Part shown: one piece after another, positions 40,749-49,593 of the stretch | Layout of the letters: every line of letters begins with the position of its first letter | How positions within the stretch are numbered: the first letter of the stretch is position 1 | Origin: Pedobacter jeongneungensis | Lineage (GTDB): Bacteria; Bacteroidota; Bacteroidia; Sphingobacteriales; Sphingobacteriaceae | Length of the DNA stretch: 64,000 nucleotides | Direction: 5' to 3' | NCBI RefSeq assembly: GCF_000633455.1 | Contig: NZ_AYMG01000017.1 | Coordinates: 225,010-289,009, forward strand | Notes under the pieces: generated by a model | Databases searched by the model: none | What the model saw: only the letters and a program-made list of their open reading frames with translations | What the model was told of the DNA's origin: nothing | Program-made: the position numbers and the translations under genes

Positions 40749-41753
40749 ATGGCTGATCATTCATTAAAAAATATACCTTACTCTGTTCTTGATCTCGCAA
40801 CTGTTTTAGACGGTTATACCGCAGCTGATACTTTTAAGACAAGTCTGGATTTAGCCCAACAATCAGAAAATTTAGGTTATACCCGTTATTGGTTTGCAGA
40901 GCACCATAATATGGCAGGTGTGGCCAGTTCGGCTACCGCAATACTCATTGGTTACATTGCTGGTGGCACAAAAAGCATCCGAGTAGGTTCTGGTGGTATT
41001 ATGTTGCCCAATCATGCGCCTTTAATTGTGGCAGAACAGTTTGGTACTTTGGCTTCACTTTATCCTAACCGTATCGATTTGGGCTTGGGCAGGGCACCGG
41101 GCACCGATCAGGTTACGGCAATGGCCATCCGTGGTGAAAATTTTAATGCGGCACATAACTTTCCAAAAGATATAGAAAAATTACAACAGCTTTTTTCGGC
41201 TTCAAATAGCCGGGCGAGTGTAAGGGCTATTCCGGGTGAAGGACTGGATATTCCGATCTGGGTTTTGGGTTCAAGTACCGATAGTGCCCGTTTAGCGGCA
41301 GAAAAAGGCTTACCTTATGCTTTTGCCAGTCATTTTGCACCAACCTATTTCGAACACGCCATTTCTATTTACCGGAACAATTTTAAACCCTCCGCATTTT
41401 TACAGGAACCTTATGTAATGGCCTGTGTAAATGTGGTAGCTGCTGATACCGATGAAGAAGCAGAACGTTTATCGAGTTCGGTAAAACGCATGTTTTTAGG
41501 TGTAATTACAGGCAAAAGAGAGTTATTGAAAGAGCCGGTAGATGATATTAACCAATATTGGGACCGCATGGAAAAAGAAGCGGTAGAACAGATGTTGTAT
41601 TATTCTTTTATCGGCAGTGGAGAAACAGTTAAAGAAAATTTAACCGCTTTTGTAGAAACTTACGGCGTGAATGAGATTATGAGTACTTCACATATTTACG
41701 ATCACCAGGCTAAATTGCATTCTAATAAAATTTTTGCGGGGTTGTTTGGGTAA
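40749..41753 (+). CDS. LLM-class flavin-dependent oxidoreductase
   Basis: A 334-residue luciferase-like TIM-barrel monooxygenase: SVLDLATVLDGYTAADTFKT, GYTRYWFAEHHNMAGVASSA, RVGSGGIMLPNHAPLIVAEQ, FGTLASLYPNRIDLGLGRAP and the WVLGSSTDSARLAAEKGLPY block are typical. Uses reduced FMN or F420 to oxidise an alkane-, sulfonate- or similar substrate that cannot be named here. Monocistronic; the tandem-repeat array starts about 100 bp after its stop. Confidence 0.9.
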   Translation: MADHSLKNIPYSVLDLATVLDGYTAADTFKTSLDLAQQSENLGYTRYWFAEHHNMAGVASSATAILIGYIAGGTKSIRVGSGGIMLPNHAPLIVAEQFGTLASLYPNRIDLGLGRAPGTDQVTAMAIRGENFNAAHNFPKDIEKLQQLFSASNSRASVRAIPGEGLDIPIWVLGSSTDSARLAAEKGLPYAFASHFAPTYFEHAISIYRNNFKPSAFLQEPYVMACVNVVAADTDEEAERLSSSVKRMFLGVITGKRELLKEPVDDINQYWDRMEKEAVEQMLYYSFIGSGETVKENLTAFVETYGVNEIMSTSHIYDHQAKLHSNKIFAGLFG

Positions 41754-41792
41754 AGGCTAAGTCGTCATTGCTGATTACAATTACCCAATTGT

Positions 41793-41844
41793 CGTCATTT
41801 CGAGCGGACCCGATAGCTATCGGGTGAACGGAGTCGAGATGATG
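41793..41844. repeat. dispersed palindromic element, CGTCATTTCGAG family
   Basis: Begins CGTCATTTCGAGCGG and ends with GAGTCGAGATGATGG; the core CCCGATAGCTATCGGG (41809-41824) is a perfect 16-bp palindrome. Only one copy in this window. Confidence 0.6.
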
Positions 41845-41858
41845 GTGCTTTTTTTGTT

Positions 41859-42951
41859 CCCGCAGATATCGCTGATGAACGCAGAATAAAGTCCGTTTTC
41901 CATCTTACATTTTCCAATATTAACCACAGTGTTCACAGAGGAATACAGCATTCTTACCAATATAAGTTCTGCGATAATCTTCTTAAATCTGCGGGAAACA
42001 AATCACCTATTTTTTCTCGCAGGTATCGCTGATGTGCGCAGAATAAAGTCCGTTTTCCATCTTACATTTTCCAATATTAACCACAGTGTTCACAGAGGAA
42101 TACAGCATTCTTACCAATATAAGTTCTGCGATAATCTTCTTAAATCTGCGGGAAACAAATCACCTATTTTTTCTCGCAGGTATTGCTGATGTGCGCAGAA
42201 TAAAGTCCGTTTTCCATCTTACATTTTCCAATATTAATCACAGTGTTCATAGAGGAATACAGCATACTTACCAATATAAGTTCTGCGGCAATCTTCTTAA
42301 ATCTGCGGGAAACCGATCGCCTATTTTTTTTCGCAGGTATCGCTGATGTACGCAGAATAAAGTCCGTTTTCCATCTTACATTTTCCAATATTAACCACAG
42401 TGTTCACAGAGGAATACAGCATTCTTACCAATATAAGTTCTGCGATAATCTTCTTGAATCTGCGGGAAACAAATCACCTATTTTTTCTCGCAGGTATCGC
42501 TGATGTGCGCAGAATAAAGTCCGTTTTCCATCTTACATTTTCCAATATTAACCACAGTATTCACAGAGGAATACAGCATTCTTACCAATATAAGTTCTGC
42601 GATAATCTTCTTAAATCTGCGGGAAACAAATCACCTATTTTTTCTCGCAGGTATCGCTGATGTGCGCAGAATAAAGTCCGTTTTTCATCTTACATTTTCC
42701 ATTATTGACAAAAGCGTTCACAGAGAAATGCAGCGTTTACCAATATAAGTTCTGCGATAATCTTCTTAAATCTGCGGGAAACAAATCGCCTATTTTTTCT
42801 CGCAGGTATCGCTGATGTGCGCAGAATCAAGTCCGTTTTCCACTTACATTTTCCAATATTAACCACAGTGTTCATAGAGGAATACAGCATTCTTACTAAT
42901 ATAATTTCTGCGGCAATCTTTAAATCTGCGGGAAACAAATCACCTACTCTT
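41859..42951. repeat. tandem array of a 157-bp unit, about seven copies
   Basis: A unit beginning CCACAGTGTTCACAGAGGAA recurs at 41924, 42081, 42238, 42395, 42552, about 42709 and 42863, i.e. steps of 157 bp (154 for the sixth). Units 1, 2, 4 and 5 are almost identical; units 3, 6 and 7 have drifted. Each carries GCGGGAAACAAATCACC and CTCGCAGGTATCGCTGATG, which can pair through CTGCG/CGCAG. 157 is not a multiple of three, and the 86-codon frames inside are by-products. It lies between a monooxygenase gene and the sigma factor of the SusCD locus. Confidence 0.9.
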
Positions 42952-43014
42952 TAAGATTTATTAATACTAAGGGAATATTGGGCTGCTAGCTTTGCTGCGA
43001 AAAAGCAGCATCCC

Positions 43015-43578
43015 TTGAGCGAAACTTTACTTTCATCTTTACAGTGCGGAAGCCATCAGGCGATGGAAGAAATCTACCGGGTTTATTGGGAGGGTATTTT
43101 TGACGCTGCACTTAAAAAAACAGGAGACGAGGCCCTTGCGCAGGATATCACCCAGGAGATTTTCATTTCACTGTGGGAAAACCATAAAACGATTAACCTT
43201 TCCGGAAGTCTTGGCGCTTACCTGCATGGCGCGGTAAAATATAAAGTAATCAATTATTTTAGGTCGGGCAGTTATAAGGAGCAGCACCAACCTGCACTTA
43301 CGGCCTTGATGGACGAGCAACATAGCGCTGCTGCAGATGATAAACTCCTGTTAAAGGAACTACACCTCGAAGTAGATGCCGCCATCGCACTCTTACCAGA
43401 AAAAATGCAGCAGGTATTTTCGATGAGCAGAAAACAGGAAAAATCAATCAAAGAAATCGCTTCAGAACTGGACATTTCTGTTCAAACGGTAAAAAACCAG
43501 ATTTCTGCTGCTTTAAAACTCCTCAAAAAAAGTCTATCCTACATCCTGTTAATTGCCGCTTTGATCGGCTTAACATAA
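43015..43578 (+). CDS. ECF RNA polymerase sigma factor, FecI-like
   Basis: A 187-residue ECF sigma factor starting at TTG 43015, since no ATG precedes the conserved N-terminus (LSSLQCGSHQAMEEIYRVYW). Region 2 is at about 18-85 (DITQEIFISLWENHKTINL) and region 4 at about 115-170 (ALLPEKMQQVFSMSRKQEKS, IKEIASELDISVQTVKNQIS), with a hydrophobic C-terminal tail (LSYILLIAALIGL) often seen in Bacteroidota ECF sigmas. The cognate anti-sigma is the next gene, 63 bp on. Likely controls the SusCD operon downstream. Confidence 0.92.
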   Translation: MSETLLSSLQCGSHQAMEEIYRVYWEGIFDAALKKTGDEALAQDITQEIFISLWENHKTINLSGSLGAYLHGAVKYKVINYFRSGSYKEQHQPALTALMDEQHSAAADDKLLLKELHLEVDAAIALLPEKMQQVFSMSRKQEKSIKEIASELDISVQTVKNQISAALKLLKKSLSYILLIAALIGLT

Positions 43579-43641
43579 AGTTAATTTATAGATAACATTT
43601 TTGGTTAGTACCTCTTTGCTTTTCAACTGACATGTATTTAA

Positions 43642-44589
43642 ATGACAGAAGAACAGGCAAAGGAACTGCTGCAGAAATACCTCGATCAGCAGGCTAGTCC
43701 CGAAGAACAAAAAAAAGTTGAAGAGTGGTATGCCACACTCCCGGCAAAAGATGTGGAATTAACGGCCGATCAAAAAGCTGTGATAGGAGAACAAATGTTT
43801 GTTCAGCTTAAGGCAACGATGTACGAAAAGCCAAAACGCAATAAGGTATTAAAGCTTCAAACTTTTTATAAGATAGCCGCTGCGGTACTGATTATGGTTA
43901 CGCTTGGACTAATGGTATGGAAAATCAGCAGTCCGGTAAAACCTGTCGGTAATCAGGTTACCGTAGTTACGGGAGCAACAGAACGGAAACGTATCACTTT
44001 ATCCGATGGTTCGGTAGTATTGCTTGGCCCGGCTGCAAAATTAAGTTATCCCAAAGTATTTGCTGCAAGCAGCCGCCAGATTTCATTAAAAGAGGGTGAA
44101 GCTTTTTTTGATGTCGCCCACCAGGAAAAACGACCATTTACGGTACATACCACTTCCGGGATCGATATTAAAGTTTTAGGTACTTCTTTCAAAGTTAAAT
44201 CTTACCAGGCCAGTAAACAGCTCGAAGTTGCTGTAGTTACGGGTAAAGTTGCCGTTAGCAATCAAAAAGGTAATCTGGGGACGCTGGTTAAGGACGAGTT
44301 TTTAACTTATGATAAAAGCGCCGAACGTGCTGCCATCCGCAAAATCAAACCGGTTGCTTTTATTGAGTTTGCTTTTGATGGCACAACACTCGATCAGGTC
44401 ATCAGCAAACTCCAATATGCTTATAGTATTAAAATTTTGCTGAACGACAGCACTTTGGCCAAACTTAAAACCACTGCTTCTTTCAGTAGCAAACAATCGC
44501 CCGAAGAGATTTTGGATATCATCTGCAGTCTGCATCACCTGAAGTTCAACGGATCAAAAAATCATAAAACATTTAATATATACAAATGA
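43642..44589 (+). CDS. FecR-family anti-sigma factor
   Basis: A 315-residue anti-sigma factor. A cytoplasmic N-terminal domain (about 1-72, LLQKYLDQQASPEEQKKVEE) precedes a transmembrane helix (about 75-95, AAAVLIMVTLGLMVW), a periplasmic FecR domain (about 105-200, ITLSDGSVVLLGPAAKLSYP, GEAFFDVAHQEKRPFTVHTT) and a C-terminal DUF4974-type STN-like domain (about 235-315). In the FecIR model, the STN domain of the SusC-type receptor touches this periplasmic part to release the sigma factor. The SusC gene is next, with an STN domain. Confidence 0.92.
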   Translation: MTEEQAKELLQKYLDQQASPEEQKKVEEWYATLPAKDVELTADQKAVIGEQMFVQLKATMYEKPKRNKVLKLQTFYKIAAAVLIMVTLGLMVWKISSPVKPVGNQVTVVTGATERKRITLSDGSVVLLGPAAKLSYPKVFAASSRQISLKEGEAFFDVAHQEKRPFTVHTTSGIDIKVLGTSFKVKSYQASKQLEVAVVTGKVAVSNQKGNLGTLVKDEFLTYDKSAERAAIRKIKPVAFIEFAFDGTTLDQVISKLQYAYSIKILLNDSTLAKLKTTASFSSKQSPEEILDIICSLHHLKFNGSKNHKTFNIYK

Positions 44590-44713
44590 GATAAGGATAT
44601 GATATAGAAATTATCTACGGTACCGGTTAGACCGGTTGCCGCAATCTTTCTTTCTGGCCTTAAGGTCAGCATAATTAAAGCTTTACAAAAAACAAAATCA
44701 AACAAATTAAGCA

Positions 44714-47700
44714 ATGAAAACAACCTCCGCTAAGAGGACACCAGCTCTTTATAAGATCATGAAATACTCATGTTTAACATTTACAATTCTCTGCATTTTT
44801 TGCAGCTCTATCCTCGCTTCGGCAGGTATGGCGCAAAAGTTAGAGAAAACCACGGTTAGCATTACGATAAACAAAGGCCGTAAGATGACCGAGATCATCA
44901 AAGAAATTGAATCGCGCACGGGGCTTAGCTTTGTGTATAATCCAGATCAGTTACAGCAAAAAAATATGTTTGTAAGTGGCGATTTCACTACAGAACCTGT
45001 TAGGTCGCTTTTAGACAGGCTTGGCTTACAGGTTTTGGAAAAGGGCGGATACGTGATTTTAAATAACGCGGTGATGAACAAACCGGACCGGATCATCACC
45101 GGGGTAGTAAGAGATACTACAGGTTTGGTGTTACCGGGCGTTTCGGTAAAAGTATTGGGTACACAAAGTGGTACCATAACCGATGGAAACGGTGCTTACC
45201 GCATTGAAGTTGGTGCCGATGCCGTGCTTTCCCTCTCGATGATCGGTTATCAGACCAAAGAAGTAAAAGTAGGCGAAAACCAGGTGATTAATATGGTTTT
45301 AAAAGAAGAACGCTCCATGCTTGCTGATGTAGTGGTTGTTGGTTACGGTACACAGAAAAAAGAAACGTTAACCGGAGCGATCAGCATTGTTGGCCTGGAT
45401 AAACTTTCTTCCCGTTCGTTAAACAGTGTAGGTGAAGTACTTGCCGGAAAAACCCCTGGTGTAATTGTAACCAATGAAGGTGGCGACCCAACTTCTACAC
45501 CACGCATTAATATTAGAGGTGCCGGAGGTATAAATGGAGAAAGTGTGCTGTACGTAATCGATGGATCAATTTTTTCGGGCACGCCACAGCTTAATCCCAA
45601 CGATATCGAATCCATTTCGGTGCTAAAAGATGGATCGGCAGCGATTTATGGAGCGAGAGCTTCGGGAGGTGTAATATTAATTACCACCAAAAAAGGCAAA
45701 AGCGGCAAAATGCAGATCAGTTTTGATGCCAAAGTTGGGCAACAGAGCGCATGGAAAAAACTAGAATCCCTAAATGCACAGCAACGTTCGCAGGTGGCAG
45801 CAACAGCGGCCAAAAATGGGGGAACTACGATTTTGCCTTCCTTTGATGCCGCAAAATACCCTGACGGACAGATTACGCGCACCAACTGGATGGATGAAGT
45901 GTTTAGAGATGGGTTATTACAGGATTACAATGCTGCTATAAACGGCGGTAGCGAGAAATCGAATTATTACCTAAGTTTCAACTACCGTAATGCGGAAGGT
46001 ATTGTATTAAATACCAAAACCAAACGATACAATTTCAGGATTAATACCGAACACGAGGTTACCAATTGGTTAAAGGTTGGCGAAAACCTATCGTATAGCA
46101 GCACCAACGGAAACGGTGCCAACACCAGCAGCGATTATACAGGTGCTTTACTTTCTGCAATTTATTACCCAACTAATGGTACAGCTTATAATGCCGATGG
46201 CAGTTTTGCCGGTTTGCCAGGTCCATATCCCGGAGATTATGGCGATATTGTTAACCCTGTTGCTGAGTTGAAGCGTATCGATATCAATAACCCTATAAAT
46301 GTGCTGGTAATTAATCCTTACGCCAATATTAAACTGGCCAAAGGTTTAACCTTTAGGTCTAACTTAAGCATCACCAAAACAGATGCTTCATTTAAAAGCT
46401 TTACCCCTAAAAGACCTGAGGTAGGAAAACCAGTATTAAGCAATAGTTTGCAGGAAAGTAGTAACCGTAATAATGATTTCCTAACAGAGCAGGTATTAAA
46501 TTACAAAACTACCTTTGGTAACCATCAGCTCGATGTTACCGGAGGTTATTCATTCCAAAAAACACAATACAGAAGTCTGTTTGCTTCAGGATCTGGTTTT
46601 GATGATGAATCGCCACAGTACAGGTATTTAATGAATGCCACAGTTATACAGCCTTCTTCGAGCACTTATATTGCACAGGCGCTTTCTTCATTGTTTCTGA
46701 GGGCGAACTACAACTATCGCGAAAAATATCTGGTATCGTTAATCGGCCGTCGTGATGGATCATCGTTACTCACCAAAAATAACAGGACCAGGAATTATGG
46801 TTCGGCTTCAGTTGGATGGGTAATGAGCAAAGAAGATTTTCTTAAAGATGTAAGTTGGTTAAATGAACTGAAATTAAGGGGCAGTTATGGCTTTTTGGGT
46901 AATTTGGCCTCGCTTACTACCGATGCGGTTAATCCATTATTAACGCCAACGCAAAGTTATTTCGGGCAAACGCCAACTTTGCAGAATGGTTATGTACAAA
47001 ACGTTTTGGCCAATCCTAATATCGCATGGGCAGAATCAAAACAAACCAACGTTGGTGTTGATGTAGCGGTATTGGGAAGGATAAATCTTTCTGCAGATTA
47101 TTTTATCAAAGAAATCGATAAAATGATCCTAACCAGAACATTGCCCGGAACGGCAGGTTTAAATACTCAAATCATTAATGCAGGTAAGGTAAAAGATAAA
47201 GGCATTGAGTTAGGGTTAACTTACAACAGTGATAAAAATGCAGCTTTCACCTACTCGGTAAACGCTACTTTAACTAAAATAAACAACAAAATAGAAGAAC
47301 TTATACCAGGTATAGAAAACCAGGTTGTATCTACCAATTTCCGGAATGAGGTTGCTCCCCTTACCAATAGGGTTGGGCAATCGCTTTACAGCTATTATGT
47401 GTTGAAAACTGATGGTATTTTCCAGAGTCAGGCAGAAGCTGATAACTACAAGAATGCGAAAGGAACCAAGATTCAGCCGAATGCAAAAGCGGGCGATTTT
47501 AAATTCGTAGATATCAATGGTGATGGATCAATTGATAGTAAAGACCGTTATTTCGCCGGTAGTGCTTACCCTGATTTCTCTTATGGGTTAAGCTTTAATG
47601 TCAGCTATAAAAACTTCGACTTCAATATTTTTGCGCAAGGTGTACAGGGTAATAAATTGTTTAATGCGGTAAAACGTACTACCTATAGTGCTAGTGGGCC

Positions 47701-48058
47701 ATCTTACAATAAACTGGTTGGTATTCTTGACGCCTGGTCGCCGGAAAATCCAGGAGGTAAAGTGCCGATTATTTCGACCAGCGATGCCAACGGAAACTTT
47801 GCAGCTTCTGATTTTTATGTAGAAGATGGTTCTTACCTGCGCATCCGTAATGTAACCCTGGGTTACAGTTTGCCAAAATCTATAGCCAGTAAATTAAAAA
47901 CCGGAGGAGTAAGAATTTATGCCACAGCAAACAACCTTTTTACCATTACTAAATATTCAGGCTTTGATCCGGAGATCGGAATGGACAACAACGGAGTGGA
48001 TGTTGGGCGTTATCCGCAGGCACGAAGTTTTATCCTTGGTTTAAGTGTAAATCTATAA
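44714..48058 (+). CDS. SusC/RagA-family TonB-dependent outer-membrane receptor
   Basis: A 1114-residue receptor. A signal segment (about 1-40) is followed by an STN signalling domain (about 48-105, MTEIIKEIESRTGLSFVYNP), a CarboxypepD-regulatory-like domain (about 128-205), the plug (about 210-340, VVVVGYGTQKKETLTGAI, VLYVIDGSIFSGTPQLNPND, ISVLKDGSAAIYGARASGG) and a long barrel. The presence of STN plus FecI/FecR upstream indicates ligand-induced sigma activation. SusD follows by 12 bp. It imports an unknown oligomer or organophosphate through the outer membrane with TonB energy; the phosphatase genes behind it suggest the latter, by inference. Confidence 0.95.
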   Translation: MKTTSAKRTPALYKIMKYSCLTFTILCIFCSSILASAGMAQKLEKTTVSITINKGRKMTEIIKEIESRTGLSFVYNPDQLQQKNMFVSGDFTTEPVRSLLDRLGLQVLEKGGYVILNNAVMNKPDRIITGVVRDTTGLVLPGVSVKVLGTQSGTITDGNGAYRIEVGADAVLSLSMIGYQTKEVKVGENQVINMVLKEERSMLADVVVVGYGTQKKETLTGAISIVGLDKLSSRSLNSVGEVLAGKTPGVIVTNEGGDPTSTPRINIRGAGGINGESVLYVIDGSIFSGTPQLNPNDIESISVLKDGSAAIYGARASGGVILITTKKGKSGKMQISFDAKVGQQSAWKKLESLNAQQRSQVAATAAKNGGTTILPSFDAAKYPDGQITRTNWMDEVFRDGLLQDYNAAINGGSEKSNYYLSFNYRNAEGIVLNTKTKRYNFRINTEHEVTNWLKVGENLSYSSTNGNGANTSSDYTGALLSAIYYPTNGTAYNADGSFAGLPGPYPGDYGDIVNPVAELKRIDINNPINVLVINPYANIKLAKGLTFRSNLSITKTDASFKSFTPKRPEVGKPVLSNSLQESSNRNNDFLTEQVLNYKTTFGNHQLDVTGGYSFQKTQYRSLFASGSGFDDESPQYRYLMNATVIQPSSSTYIAQALSSLFLRANYNYREKYLVSLIGRRDGSSLLTKNNRTRNYGSASVGWVMSKEDFLKDVSWLNELKLRGSYGFLGNLASLTTDAVNPLLTPTQSYFGQTPTLQNGYVQNVLANPNIAWAESKQTNVGVDVAVLGRINLSADYFIKEIDKMILTRTLPGTAGLNTQIINAGKVKDKGIELGLTYNSDKNAAFTYSVNATLTKINNKIEELIPGIENQVVSTNFRNEVAPLTNRVGQSLYSYYVLKTDGIFQSQAEADNYKNAKGTKIQPNAKAGDFKFVDINGDGSIDSKDRYFAGSAYPDFSYGLSFNVSYKNFDFNIFAQGVQGNKLFNAVKRTTYSASGPSYNKLVGILDAWSPENPGGKVPIISTSDANGNFAASDFYVEDGSYLRIRNVTLGYSLPKSIASKLKTGGVRIYATANNLFTITKYSGFDPEIGMDNNGVDVGRYPQARSFILGLSVNL

Positions 48059-48069
48059 TCACAACAACA

Positions 48070-49593
48070 ATGAAAAAGAATTTTAAATATATCGCATTTG
48101 CAGCACTTGCTGTTTTTTCTTCATGTACAAAAGAACTTGATATCGTACCTGAAGGTTCTCCGTCAGCACAAAATTTCTGGAAAACAAAAGAAGACGCGTT
48201 AAAAGCCGAAGGCGGGATGTACGAAAACTACAATGCTGAAGACTTTTACGGTCGTGGTATGTTCTGGTTTATCAATGCCAGCGATGATATGGTTACCGGC
48301 CGTAACAAGCCGGAGGCCGATAACATTAAAAACTTTAACCGTACCTATGTGGGCGGTGGCTATACCGAAACACAGTGGAGCATGCGTTATGCTATTATCA
48401 AACGCGCCAACGATATCATTATCAATGTGCCAAAGATCAATATGGATGAAAGTTTAAAGAAACAGATCATTGGTGATGCTTACTTTAATGCCGGTTTGGT
48501 GTATTTCCAACTGGCAGCAAACTATGGAAATGATAAAGCAGGTGTGCCAATTGTTACTCCGGAGACCGATGCTTCTCAGCCAGTTGCCCGTGCAAAAAAT
48601 GTAAATGAAAATTACGATTACATCATTTCACTTTTATTAAAAGCAGCTGATAACCTTCCGTTGTTTTCGGCGATGAAAGCTGCAGATTATGGTAAAGCAC
48701 ATAAAACTGCGGCCTGGGCTTATTTATCTAAAGTGTACCTGTACAAAAAAGATTATGCCAACGCTGCAAAATATGCCGATATGGTAATCAGTTCTGGTCA
48801 GCATGATTTGGTTAATACTGGCTTTGCTGATGTTTTTAAAGCTTCAAATAACTGGTCTAAAGAGTATATTTGGTCGGTAGTTTGTACGCCAAGTGGCGGC
48901 GGTACCGGCTGGGGAAGTAAACTTCCTGGCGTAATGTTAACCAACAAAGCATGGGGTATTTACAACGGATGGGGTTATTACCTGCCAACTAAAGAACTTT
49001 ATGATTCTTACGAAGCAGGCGATCAACGCAGGGAAGCTACTATTTTAAAACCTGGCGATAAATTTATGTTCTTTGGTGCGGAGCGCAGCTTTACCAAAGA
49101 TGCAGGGGCAACTTCAAACTACCAGTTTAAAAAATACATGGAGCCTTTTTCTTATGCCAATCCTATTCCAGCTCACGTTAACCCTAACGGTGATAATGGA
49201 ACAACTGATTTGAACGTGCCTTTAATGCGTTATGCAGAAGTATTGTTAATTAAAGCAGAAGCAGCCATTAATTTAAGCGGTGCAGGTGCCGGCGATACCG
49301 AACTGAATAAAATCAGGGTACGTGCAGGCCTGGGTACTAAATCGGGGATGACCATTGACGACCTTAAACGCGAACGCCGCAATGAACTGGCAGGCGAGTG
49401 GGCTGACCGTCACCGCGATCTGGTAAGATGGGGCGATGCACAAGCCACTTATGCCAAACCATTGCACGATTTTGATGGAAGCGTGATCTGGCCGGCAAGA
49501 ACTTTCAATCCACAGGTGCATGATGTTTGGGCAGTGCCACAAAGAGAAATCGATAACAGTGCGGGCGTAATTAAACAAAATCCAGGATGGTAA
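48070..49593 (+). CDS. SusD/RagB-family nutrient-binding lipoprotein
   Basis: A 507-residue SusD homologue with lipobox SSC (Cys19), so surface-anchored. The N-terminal helical TPR part (SAQNFWKTKEDALKAEGGMY) and the C-terminal RagB/SusD region (RYAEVLLIKAEAAINL, IRVRAGLGTKSGMTIDDLKR, ERRNELAGEWADRHRDLVRW) are clear. It forms a complex with the SusC receptor to bind substrate at the surface. Its stop overlaps the next start by 7 bp (ATGGTAA), so the pair plus the phosphodiesterase are translationally linked. Confidence 0.95.
   Translation: MKKNFKYIAFAALAVFSSCTKELDIVPEGSPSAQNFWKTKEDALKAEGGMYENYNAEDFYGRGMFWFINASDDMVTGRNKPEADNIKNFNRTYVGGGYTETQWSMRYAIIKRANDIIINVPKINMDESLKKQIIGDAYFNAGLVYFQLAANYGNDKAGVPIVTPETDASQPVARAKNVNENYDYIISLLLKAADNLPLFSAMKAADYGKAHKTAAWAYLSKVYLYKKDYANAAKYADMVISSGQHDLVNTGFADVFKASNNWSKEYIWSVVCTPSGGGTGWGSKLPGVMLTNKAWGIYNGWGYYLPTKELYDSYEAGDQRREATILKPGDKFMFFGAERSFTKDAGATSNYQFKKYMEPFSYANPIPAHVNPNGDNGTTDLNVPLMRYAEVLLIKAEAAINLSGAGAGDTELNKIRVRAGLGTKSGMTIDDLKRERRNELAGEWADRHRDLVRWGDAQATYAKPLHDFDGSVIWPARTFNPQVHDVWAVPQREIDNSAGVIKQNPGW

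Noticed and set aside
41929..42660. Four to five overlapping 86-codon frames in the tandem array
   Set aside because: They follow the 157-bp unit, change frame between units because 157 is not divisible by three, and have no ribosome site or coding character.
41859..42951. CRISPR array
   Set aside because: Units are 157 bp and similar along their whole length; there are no short identical repeats separated by unique spacers and no cas genes.
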